A DNA stretch of 9,683 nt, taken from assembly GCA_014378125.1 (NCBI GenBank), contig JACMOG010000649.1:1-9683 (forward strand). The letters are read 5' to 3'. The position numbers were made by a program, and so were the translations under genes. Positions 1 through 5,902 of this stretch are shown piece by piece. Under the pieces are notes generated by a model that was not told the DNA's origin, searched no databases, and was given only the letters and a program-made list of their open reading frames with translations. The stretch is from Vitreoscilla sp. (GTDB taxonomy: Bacteria; Pseudomonadota; Gammaproteobacteria; Burkholderiales; Burkholderiaceae). Each line of letters begins with the position of its first letter. Position 1 is the first letter of the stretch.

Positions 1-158
1 TCGCCGCCAACGGCGGGGGCCGCTCCAGGGCGCAGGCCTCGGCCGCGCCCGCCCCGATGGCCGCCTCGGCGCCCTCGGCCTCGGCCTCCGGCGCCGGCGA
101 CAAGGTCGCCCTCGCCGATGTCACCACCAAGCATCGCAAGCACCACAAGCAATCATGA
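1..158 (+). CDS. C-terminal end of upstream gene, probably EmrA-type membrane fusion protein (partial)
   Basis: Only the last 51 codons are present, read from base 3 in the frame that ends at TGA 156-158. The visible part is a low-complexity Ala/Ser/Pro stretch followed by GDKVALADVTT and a strongly basic His/Lys tail (KHRKHHKQS). No diagnostic HlyD-family domain lies inside the window. The EmrA assignment rests on context: the stop overlaps the start of an emrB homologue by four bases (ATGA), the usual emrA-emrB arrangement. In that pair the fusion protein sits in the periplasm and links the inner-membrane pump to an outer-membrane TolC-like channel. The reading frame is secure because of the overlap and the lack of internal stops. 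The family name is an inference, and another periplasmic partner protein is possible. Confidence 0.55.
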   Translation, partial: AANGGGRSRAQASAAPAPMAASAPSASASGAGDKVALADVTTKHRKHHKQS

Positions 159-1717
159 GCTCTCCCGCACCAGCGGCGCGCGCGCCTCTGAAAGGGGGCG
201 CGCTCGTGTTGGGCACGTTGTCGCTGTCGCTGGCGACCTTCATGGACGTGCTCGACTCCTCGATCGCCAACGTCTCCATCCCGGCGATCTCGGGCGACCT
301 CGGCGTCAGCATCTCGCAGGGCACCTGGGTCATCACGAGCTTCGGCGTGGCCAACGCCATCTCGGTGCCGCTCACCGGCTGGCTCACGCAGCGCTTCCGC
401 GCGGTGCGCCTGTTCACGGCCAGCGTGATCCTGTTCGTGATCGCGTCGGTGCTGTGCGGCCTGGCGCCGTCCATCGAGATGCTGATCGGTTTCCGCGTGT
501 TGCAGGGCTTCGTGGCCGGGCCGATGATCCCGCTGTCGCAGACGCTGCTGCTGTCCACCTATCCACCGGCCAAGGCCGGGAGCGCGCTCGCGTTATGGGG
601 CGTCACGAGACTGGTCGCGCCGGTGGTGGGACCGCTGTTGGGCGGCTACATCACCGACAACTTCACCTGGCCCTGGATCTTCTACATCAACATCCCCGTG
701 GGCATCTTCGCCGCGGGCATGACGTGGGCCATCTACAAGAACCGCGAGACGCCGGTGGTCAAGCGGCCCATCGACGGCATCGGCCTGGCCATGCTCGTGC
801 TGTGGGTGGGTTGCCTGCAGGTGATGCTGGACAAGGGCAAGGAGCTCGACTGGTTCAACTCGAGCACCATCGTCGTGCTGGCCATCATCGTGGTGGTCGC
901 GCTCGCGGTGTTCATCGCGTGGGAGCTCACCGACGCGCATCCGGTGGTCGACATCCGGCTGTTCGCGCGCCGCAACTTCCTGTTCGGCGCCGGCACGCTG
1001 GCGGTCGCCTACGGACTGTTCTTCGGCAACGTGGTGCTGCTGCCGCTGTGGCTGCAGCAGTACATGGGCTACACCGCCACCGCGGCGGGCATGGCGCTGG
1101 CGCCGGTGGGCGTGCTGGCCATCCTGCTGACGCCGCTGGTGGGCAAGAACGTGTCGAAGTGGGATCCGCGCTGGATGGCCACGGGCGCGTTCATCATGTT
1201 CGCGGTCGTGCTGTGGATGCGATCCAACTTCACGTCGCAGACCGACTTCGGCACGATCCTGCTGCCCACGCTGATCCAGGGCGGCGCGATGGCGTTCTTC
1301 TTCATCCCGCTCACCACGATCACGCTGGCCGGGCTGCCGCCGGAACGCATCCCTGCCGCCGCGGGCCTGTCCAACTTCGTGCGGATCATGTTCGGCGCCA
1401 TGGGCACGTCCATCGCCACCACGCTGTGGGACAACCGCGCCACGCTGCACCACACGCGGCTGGTGGAGCAGATCGGCCTGAACAGCACCCAGTTCGACGC
1501 GGCCACCACCACGTTGGCCCAGGCCGGCGTGCCCGCCGCGGGCGCGTACGCCAGCATCAACCGGCTGATCGACATCCAGGCCTTCACCTGGGCCGCCGAC
1601 GACATCTTCATCGGCTCGGCGATCACGTTCCTGTTCCTGATCTTCACGATCTGGTTCACGCGCCGCCCGCCGAAGATCGCCGGCCCGGCGCCGGTGGACG
1701 CCGGCGGCGCCCACTGA
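155..1717 (+). CDS. emrB: EmrB-type multidrug efflux MFS transporter (DHA2 family, 14 TM)
   Basis: This 520-residue inner-membrane proton antiporter should expel hydrophobic drugs through an EmrA/outer-membrane channel. It follows recalled E. coli EmrB closely along its length. Matching blocks are LDSSIANVSIPAI in TM1, QGTWVITSFGVANAIS, GFVAGPMIPLSQTLLLSTYP, GPLLGGYITDNFTWPWIF in TM5-6, DKGKELDWF, WELTDAHPVVD and FFIPLTTITLAGLPPER. Both proteins also end in GGAH. Length (E. coli EmrB is about 512) and the run of hydrophobic segments fit 14 membrane helices. The ATG at 155 overlaps the preceding stop, so the two genes are probably translationally coupled in one operon. One oddity is Arg152 in the TM5 antiporter motif (VTRLVAPVVGP), where EmrB has a hydrophobic residue. 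It is written with AGA, close to a TTA Leu147, and both codons look rare in this sequence. Confidence 0.93.
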   Translation: MSSPAPAARAPLKGGALVLGTLSLSLATFMDVLDSSIANVSIPAISGDLGVSISQGTWVITSFGVANAISVPLTGWLTQRFRAVRLFTASVILFVIASVLCGLAPSIEMLIGFRVLQGFVAGPMIPLSQTLLLSTYPPAKAGSALALWGVTRLVAPVVGPLLGGYITDNFTWPWIFYINIPVGIFAAGMTWAIYKNRETPVVKRPIDGIGLAMLVLWVGCLQVMLDKGKELDWFNSSTIVVLAIIVVVALAVFIAWELTDAHPVVDIRLFARRNFLFGAGTLAVAYGLFFGNVVLLPLWLQQYMGYTATAAGMALAPVGVLAILLTPLVGKNVSKWDPRWMATGAFIMFAVVLWMRSNFTSQTDFGTILLPTLIQGGAMAFFFIPLTTITLAGLPPERIPAAAGLSNFVRIMFGAMGTSIATTLWDNRATLHHTRLVEQIGLNSTQFDAATTTLAQAGVPAAGAYASINRLIDIQAFTWAADDIFIGSAITFLFLIFTIWFTRRPPKIAGPAPVDAGGAH

Positions 1718-1720
1718 CCA

Positions 1721-1766
1721 AGGGGTCAGGCATTGCCCGCGAGTACCCGGGAGATGCCAGACCCCT
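1721..1766. repeat. REP-like hairpin downstream of emrB
   Basis: Four bases after the emrB stop, aggggtcaggcat (1721-1733) pairs with atgccagacccct (1754-1766), giving a 13-bp stem with one mismatch. A second small stem, cccg 1736-1739 with cggg 1748-1751, extends it inward around an 8-nt loop. There is no T-run after it, so it is not a classical intrinsic terminator. The GGGGTC-type foot and the bulged stem resemble extragenic palindromic (REP) elements. It could still act as an mRNA 3' stabiliser or a weak terminator for emrB. The structure is visible in the sequence; the REP identity is an inference. Confidence 0.55.
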
Positions 1767-1768
1767 CG

Positions 1769-1787
1769 GCTTCGTGACGCGCGAAGC
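1769..1787. repeat. Small inverted repeat upstream of the MdtG-like gene
   Basis: A perfect 6-bp stem (gcttcg 1769-1774, cgaagc 1782-1787) around a 7-nt loop follows directly on the REP-like hairpin, in the 135-bp gap between the two transporter genes. It could be a regulator site or part of a transcription-stop structure. No regulator gene lies next to it, so its role is open. Confidence 0.3.
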
Positions 1788-1852
1788 GCAGCCCACCCGT
1801 TTGCTGAGGATTCGGTCGCCTGCGCCGCGCCGTTCGGCTGAATAATGACCGC

Positions 1853-3076
1853 ATGCCCCCCCCCCCAGCCGCCGATGACGGCGAATCGCCGCACTGGCGA
1901 CGCAACCTCGCCGTGTGCGTGGCCGGCTCGTTCACCACCATCGTGGCGATGACGCTGCTGCTGCCGTTCCTGCCGCTGTACGTGGCCGAATTGGGCGTGC
2001 GCGACTCGGCCGCCATCGTCGAATGGTCCGGCCTGGCCTACGGCGCCACCTTCTTCACCGCGGCCCTGTGCGCGCCGTTGTGGGGCCGCCTGGCCGACCG
2101 CTACGGCCGCAAGCCGATGCTGATCCGCGCGAGCCTGGGCATGGCCGTGGCGATGTCGCTCATCGGCATGGCGGCCACCGTGTGGCAACTGGTGGTGCTG
2201 CGCCTGCTGGCCGGCTTCCTCGGCGGCTACGCGTCGGGCTCCAACGTGCTCGTGGCCACCCAGACGCCCAAGGCGCGCACCGGATGGGCGCTGGGCGTGC
2301 TCGCCTCCGGCATCATGGCCGGCAACCTCGCGGGTCCGCTGATCGGCGGCGCGCTGCCCCCGCTGATCGGCATCCGCCACACGTTCTGGCTGGCCGGCGC
2401 CGCGATCTTCGTCGTGTTCCTGGCCACGTCGTTCCTCATCAAGGAGGCCAGGCCGAAGCGGCCGGACGCCGGCACGAAGCCCGCCGGCGCCTGGTCGCTG
2501 GTGCCCGACAAGCGCCCCATCGTGGCGATGCTGGTGGTGGGCTCGCTGCTGATGTTCGCCGTGATGTCCATCGAGCCCATCATCACGGTCTACGTGCAGC
2601 AGCTGGTGAGCGACCCCGCGCGCGTCACGTGGGTCGCCGGCCTGGTGATGTCCGCCACGGCGCTGGGCAGCATCCTGTCGGCATCGCGCCTGGGCAAGCT
2701 GGGCGACCGCATCGGCCACTGGTCCGTGCTGGCCATCGGCCTGGTGCTGGCCGCGCTGCTGCTGATCCCGCAGGCCTTCGTCACCGCCAGCTGGCAACTG
2801 ATCGCGCTGCGCTTCCTCATGGGCATGGCGCTCGGCGGCCTGCTGCCCTGCGTCACCAGCCTGATCCGCCACCACGCGCCGGCGCGGGCCACCGGCATGC
2901 TGCTGGGCTACGCCACGTCGTCGCAGTACGTGGGGCAGGTGGCCGGGCCGCTGGTGGGCGGCTTCATCGGCGGGCACCTGGGGATGCGGCCGGTGTTCCT
3001 CGGCACGTCGCTGTTGATGATGGCCGGGGCGGCGCTCACGTGGCGAGCGGCGCGGGCCGTGCGTTCACGCCACTAG
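1853..3076 (+). CDS. mdtG: MdtG-like MFS drug efflux transporter (DHA1 family, 12 TM)
   Basis: This 407-residue inner-membrane transporter aligns by eye with recalled E. coli MdtG (YceE). Shared blocks are WRRNLAV at the N-terminus, LPFLPLYVAELGV in TM1, WSGLAYGATFF, the MFS motif A variant WGRLADRYGRKPML (about residues 77-90), LLAGFLGGYASGSNVLVATQ, SGWALG-type TGWALGVL, RLGKLGDRIG at the half-way repeat and LRFLMGMALGGLLP. The family expels drugs by proton antiport, in MdtG chiefly fosfomycin and deoxycholate; the substrate here is not known. The ATG at 1853 is followed by eleven Cs coding for Pro2-Pro5, and no good Shine-Dalgarno precedes it. A second ATG at 1845 lies in another frame. The TAG stop (3074-3076) lies inside the inverted repeat of a probable mobile-element remnant, so the native C-terminus may have been altered. 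It is separated from emrB by 135 bp and could be co-transcribed or independent. Confidence 0.85.
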   Translation: MPPPPAADDGESPHWRRNLAVCVAGSFTTIVAMTLLLPFLPLYVAELGVRDSAAIVEWSGLAYGATFFTAALCAPLWGRLADRYGRKPMLIRASLGMAVAMSLIGMAATVWQLVVLRLLAGFLGGYASGSNVLVATQTPKARTGWALGVLASGIMAGNLAGPLIGGALPPLIGIRHTFWLAGAAIFVVFLATSFLIKEARPKRPDAGTKPAGAWSLVPDKRPIVAMLVVGSLLMFAVMSIEPIITVYVQQLVSDPARVTWVAGLVMSATALGSILSASRLGKLGDRIGHWSVLAIGLVLAALLLIPQAFVTASWQLIALRFLMGMALGGLLPCVTSLIRHHAPARATGMLLGYATSSQYVGQVAGPLVGGFIGGHLGMRPVFLGTSLLMMAGAALTWRAARAVRSRH

Positions 3077-3192
3077 GAGTCTGCGCGGCAGAACCGCGCA
3101 GACTCCTGGCGGTTGAACCCCAGGACGTTCTTGACCCATCCGTTGGGCGGCTCGGCGATCCACTTGCCGGTTCTGCCGCTCAGACTCCTAGT
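3072..3192. mobile_element. Degenerate insertion-sequence remnant or MITE-like element between convergent genes
   Basis: The ends form a 25-bp inverted repeat: 3072-3096 matches the reverse complement of 3168-3192 at 24 of 25 bases, starting actaggagtctg on both sides. Each end carries the tetranucleotide CTAG (3073-3076 and 3188-3191), which could be a target duplication. On the minus strand the interior reads open from about 3180 to a TAG at 3073-3075 and encodes GKWIAEPPNGWVKNVLGF. That peptide resembles, from memory, the C-terminal region of DDE transposases (a WVKxVLGFRxF block), and it breaks off before the rest of that domain. A third copy of the end motif (cagactcct, 3099-3107) creates a perfect nested hairpin. 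The stop codons of both neighbouring genes fall inside the repeat ends. The repeat structure is seen directly; the transposase origin is an inference that needs a database search. Confidence 0.6.
3075..3107. terminator. Perfect 14-bp hairpin at the 3' end of the MdtG-like gene
   Basis: aggagtctgcgcgg (3075-3088) pairs perfectly with ccgcgcagactcct (3094-3107) around the loop cagaa. It begins within the stop codon and is very stable. Neither side has a T-run, so it does not fit the classical rho-independent pattern. It may act as a bidirectional 3' stabiliser or terminator between the convergent genes. It is nested within the mobile-element remnant. Confidence 0.45.
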
Positions 3193-3784
3193 TCAACGTC
3201 TCCATGAGGTGCGCCAGGTCGTCCATGTCCTGGTCGCTCAGGGTCTTGGCGACGCTGCTCATCGTGCCGGCGTCGTTGGTGCGCGTGCCCGACTTGAAGT
3301 CCTGCAATTGCTTGACGACGTAGTCGTGATGCTGGCCCGCCACCCGCGGCACCTCGTTCTGGCCCTTCATGCCGCCCAGGTGGCACATCGTGCACAGCGT
3401 CTCCTTCTCCTTGGCCTCCCCGCGCGCCACCTTGGCGGGACCCGCCTTGAAGCCTGTATCGCGCGGCGTCTGCGCCGCGAAGTAGGCGCCCAGGTCCAGC
3501 ATCTCCTCCTTCGAGAGCGCCTGCGCGAACTGCTGCATCAGCTCGTTCTTGCGTCGGCCCTCCTTGAAGTCGCGCAGTTCCAGGTAGATGTAGCGCGCGC
3601 TCTGGCCGGCCAGGATGGGGATGATGGCCGTGGGCGAATTGCCCTCGGGGCCGTGGCAGGCCATGCAGGTCGTCGCCTTGGCCTTGCCCGCCTCGACATC
3701 CTGCGCACCGGCGAGCCCGGGCAGCAGGATGCAGGCCAGCCAGGCTTGCCAGGGACGCAGGCGAAGACGGTACTGCTGGATCAC
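3188..3784 (-). CDS. Diheme c4-type cytochrome c, probable electron acceptor of the PQQ dehydrogenase
   Basis: This 198-residue secreted cytochrome starts with GTG at 3784, which overlaps the stop of the upstream quinoprotein gene by four bases (GTGA). That overlap is the reason for choosing this start over longer in-frame readings. Residues 1-27 form a signal peptide ([13 protein letters not shown], likely cut before QDVEAG). Two heme-binding motifs are present, CMACH at 40-44 and CTMCH at 131-135. Each is followed by the cytochrome c4 pattern of a PxxAGQ-like loop, an aromatic-rich helix and a Met that can be the sixth heme ligand (Met83 in KNELM and Met175 in AGTM). The duplicated halves and length fit the c4 family. 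It would act in the periplasm, passing electrons from the dehydrogenase towards the terminal oxidase. The TAG stop sits at the edge of the mobile-element remnant, so the last residues may not be original. Confidence 0.88.
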   Translation of the reverse strand: MIQQYRLRLRPWQAWLACILLPGLAGAQDVEAGKAKATTCMACHGPEGNSPTAIIPILAGQSARYIYLELRDFKEGRRKNELMQQFAQALSKEEMLDLGAYFAAQTPRDTGFKAGPAKVARGEAKEKETLCTMCHLGGMKGQNEVPRVAGQHHDYVVKQLQDFKSGTRTNDAGTMSSVAKTLSDQDMDDLAHLMETLN

Positions 3785-5499
3785 AGGCCGAACACGAACA
3801 GGCTGTTGCCGCGTCGGAAGTCGAGCTGGGTGTTGCCACCGCAGCCCATCGCGACGTACTGCTTGCCCGCGACGGTGTAGGAGACCGGCATGGCATTGGC
3901 GCCGGCACCGCAGTTGAACGACCACAGCTTCTTGCCGGTGGCGGAGTCCAGCGCGTTGATGTTGCCGTTGCCCTCGCCGAAGAAGTACAGGCCGCCCCCC
4001 GTGGCGAGTCCGCCGCCGATCAGCGGCTGCTCGGTATCGAATTTCCAGGCGATCCTGCCGGTGTCGATGTTGACCGCGGACACGCGGCCCCACTGCCGTT
4101 CTCCGGGAATCGTCTTGAACGCGCCGCCGAGCCACAGCTTGCCGTCGGGATACTGCGATGTGGCGACGTGGTAGGTCATGGGCTGGTGCAGGTTCATGGC
4201 GATCGCCAGGCGCTTCTTCGCGTCGTAAGCCATCGGGCTCCACTCGACGCCGCCGTTGGCGCCTGGCAGCATCCGCGCGCCGTCAGCCGTTGGCAGTGAC
4301 CACATGTTCTCCTGCGGAATCATCGCCTGGGAGTAACGAATCAAGGAGCAGTCGCGACGGTCATGGACATAGACGTGGCCGGTCTTGCCGCCGTGGATGA
4401 CGGCCGGGATCATGTTGCCGGACTTGTCCTGCGCGTCCACGAGGATGGGCGGGCTCACCGCGTCCAGGTCCCAGACGTCGTGCGAGACGTACTGGAGGTG
4501 GCACTTGTACTGGCCGTCGTCCAGGCCGATGGCGACCAGCGAGTCGGTGTACAGGTTGTCTCCGGGACGTTCGGCGCCGTACAGGTCGGGCGACGGGTTG
4601 CCGACGGTGAACCACACCGTGCGCGTCTTCAGGTCGACCGCGGGATTCATCCAGACGCCGCCGCCCAGGGTCTTGTAGAACGACGTGCCCTTCTCGAACT
4701 GCGCGTGCTCGGCAGCGATGTCACGATGCATGTCACGGCCCGTGGCGTCGACGGTCTTCCAGACGCCTTCGCTGCCCGTCTCGGGGATGGTGTAGAACGT
4801 CCACAGCAGCTTGCCGTCGTTGGCGTCGAACGCCTTCAGGAAGCCGCGGATGCCGTACTCGCCGCCGTTGGTGCCGATGAGGATCTTGCCGTCGACCACC
4901 GTGGGCGCCATCGTCTCGCTGTAGCCCTTGTCGGAGTCGGCGATCTCGACGTTCCAGATCACGGCCCCGGTCTTGGCGTCGAGCGCCACCAGGTGCGCGA
5001 CCACCGTGCCGAGGAAGAGCCGGCCGCCGGAGATGGCCACGCCACGGTTGTTGGGGCCGCAGCAATAGGTGGTGCCGCCGAGCTTGTGCTTGTAATGCCA
5101 GAATTGGCGCCCCGTGCTCGCATCGACGGCATACACGTGGTCGTACGAGGTGGTGATGAACATGACGCCGTCGACCACGATGGGCGCGGTCTCCATGGAC
5201 TCGAGCACCTCGGTCTGCACGACGAACTTGGGCGTGAGGCGAGCGACCGTCTTCGTATTGATTTCCGTGCCGGGGTAGTAGCGCGTCTGCTCGTAGTTGC
5301 CGTTGGTGTGCAGCCAGTCCTTGCCTTGCTTGCCCGCACCGTTGAGCGCGGACTGCGGCACGTCGACCGCATGCATCGGCGTGCTCACTGGCAGGGGAGC
5401 GTTGTTGATCTCCTGGTTGGTTTCCTGGGCATGGCCTGCGGGCGCGAGCGCGCAGGCGAAGAGAGCGAGCGCGGCGAGGCGTGTGCACGAGTGGGTCAT
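3781..5499 (-). CDS. PQQ-dependent (quinoprotein) alcohol dehydrogenase, periplasmic
   Basis: This 572-residue protein belongs to the eight-bladed propeller quinoproteins, which oxidise alcohols in the periplasm using pyrroloquinoline quinone and a bound metal ion. The ATG at 5499 has a strong Shine-Dalgarno (aaggaggag, 5504-5512) and opens a signal peptide cut near GHA-QETN. Visible family features are the vicinal Cys146-Cys147 pair ([11 protein letters not shown]), Glu214 in GGEYGIRG and Asn301 in VGNPSPD as metal ligands, the Trp283 PQQ-stacking position (GGGVWMNP), the catalytic Asp344 in SHDVWDLDA, and Lys372 in place of the Arg of methanol dehydrogenase. Repeated DxxTGxxxW tryptophan-docking motifs (for example DSATGKKLW) complete the fold. 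It lacks the C-terminal heme domain of quinohemoprotein dehydrogenases, and the overlapping downstream gene supplies a separate cytochrome. Asp346, two residues after the catalytic Asp, is typical of lanthanide enzymes but also occurs in glucose dehydrogenases. The substrate cannot be assigned. Confidence 0.9.
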   Translation of the reverse strand: MTHSCTRLAALALFACALAPAGHAQETNQEINNAPLPVSTPMHAVDVPQSALNGAGKQGKDWLHTNGNYEQTRYYPGTEINTKTVARLTPKFVVQTEVLESMETAPIVVDGVMFITTSYDHVYAVDASTGRQFWHYKHKLGGTTYCCGPNNRGVAISGGRLFLGTVVAHLVALDAKTGAVIWNVEIADSDKGYSETMAPTVVDGKILIGTNGGEYGIRGFLKAFDANDGKLLWTFYTIPETGSEGVWKTVDATGRDMHRDIAAEHAQFEKGTSFYKTLGGGVWMNPAVDLKTRTVWFTVGNPSPDLYGAERPGDNLYTDSLVAIGLDDGQYKCHLQYVSHDVWDLDAVSPPILVDAQDKSGNMIPAVIHGGKTGHVYVHDRRDCSLIRYSQAMIPQENMWSLPTADGARMLPGANGGVEWSPMAYDAKKRLAIAMNLHQPMTYHVATSQYPDGKLWLGGAFKTIPGERQWGRVSAVNIDTGRIAWKFDTEQPLIGGGLATGGGLYFFGEGNGNINALDSATGKKLWSFNCGAGANAMPVSYTVAGKQYVAMGCGGNTQLDFRRGNSLFVFGL

Positions 5500-5503
5500 T
5501 TGT

Positions 5504-5512
5504 CTCCTCCTT
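5504..5512 (-). promoter_or_regulatory. Strong ribosome binding site of the PQQ dehydrogenase
   Basis: On the minus strand the sequence aaggaggag lies immediately upstream of the ATG at 5499, with the GGAGG core 6 nt away. It is the best Shine-Dalgarno seen in the window. It fixes the start there rather than at the in-frame ATG at 5619, which would add 40 arginine-rich residues before the signal peptide. Confidence 0.85.
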
Positions 5513-5544
5513 GAGGTGCGTGAAGAGGCCGTCCACGGCAAGCC

Positions 5545-5562
5545 CGGGCGCGTATGCGCCCG
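5545..5562. promoter_or_regulatory. Palindrome in the leader of the PQQ dehydrogenase
   Basis: A perfect 7-bp inverted repeat (cgggcgc and gcgcccg) flanks the tetranucleotide gtat, 46 to 63 bases upstream of the dehydrogenase start codon. Its symmetry and position suit a dimeric regulator site or a 5'-UTR hairpin. No regulator gene lies in the window to link it to. Confidence 0.3.
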
Positions 5563-5880
5563 TGTGTCGCGACCTTGCGAACGGTGTCTCAACGGGCGTG
5601 GTCGAAGAACGTGCACCAAGCAACATCCCTCTGCCCTGCCGCTTTTTCACCGTCTCGTGCGCGAGCTCTTGAGGGTTCGACGCACTGCATTCATGGTTGA
5701 TCGCACCCCCCACGAAGTCAAGAGGCGCGAGGCCCGACCACTCACAGGGAGGGGCAATTGCGGGAATCTACCGAGCCGCGCCGGCACCGCATGGTCCTCT
5801 TCCAGGTTTGGCTCGGGGTTGGCGTCGTTCGCATTGCGCCAGGATGGAACACTCGGGGTGTCCTGCTCGTGTCCGCCGGC

Positions 5881-5892
5881 TCCGATATCGGA
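5881..5892. repeat. Perfect 12-bp palindrome tccgatatcgga after the diguanylate cyclase gene
   Basis: The palindrome starts 10 nt beyond the stop codon of the diguanylate cyclase, reading on the minus strand. As a hairpin it would have almost no loop, so it is more likely a protein-binding site than a terminator. It could equally belong to the upstream control region of the PQQ dehydrogenase, about 380 bp from that start. Confidence 0.3.
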
Positions 5893-5902
5893 CGAAAGGA
5901 TC

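Larger units (their letters stand above)
5500..5902. other. Gene-free leader region of the PQQ dehydrogenase (about 400 bp)
   Basis: No convincing gene is present on either strand; short open frames here have no ribosome site and no recognisable domain. The stretch holds the ribosome binding site of the dehydrogenase, a 7-bp palindrome at 5545-5562 (cgggcgc, gtat, gcgcccg) that could be an operator or mRNA stem, and a perfect palindrome at 5881-5892 just after the diguanylate cyclase stop. It is less GC-rich than the genes in places, as expected for a promoter region. I searched by eye for a sigma-54 site (GG-N10-GC) and a good sigma-70 pair and found neither. The length suggests that regulation, possibly by alcohol or metal, acts here. 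Confidence 0.6.

Noticed and set aside
593..2977. 794-codon open frame on the minus strand across both transporter genes
   Set aside because: It is antisense to two well-recognised MFS genes. The product is a low-complexity Arg/His/Gln/Gly sequence with no domain, as expected from the antisense of GC-rich DNA.
3785..4243. Longer cytochrome reading starting at 4243
   Set aside because: The added residues lie in another frame of the PQQ dehydrogenase and are Arg-rich. The GTG at 3784 directly precedes a signal peptide.
4363..5514. 383-codon plus-strand frame opposite the PQQ dehydrogenase
   Set aside because: It mirrors the codon pattern of a certain gene and has no recognisable domain or ribosome site.
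5500..5619. N-terminal extension of the PQQ dehydrogenase to an ATG at 5619
   Set aside because: The extra 40 residues are Arg-rich and precede a clear signal peptide. The strong ribosome site points to the ATG at 5499.
5500..5902. Sigma-54 promoter before the PQQ dehydrogenase
   Set aside because: No GG-N10-GC spacing with the expected flanks was found on the minus strand.
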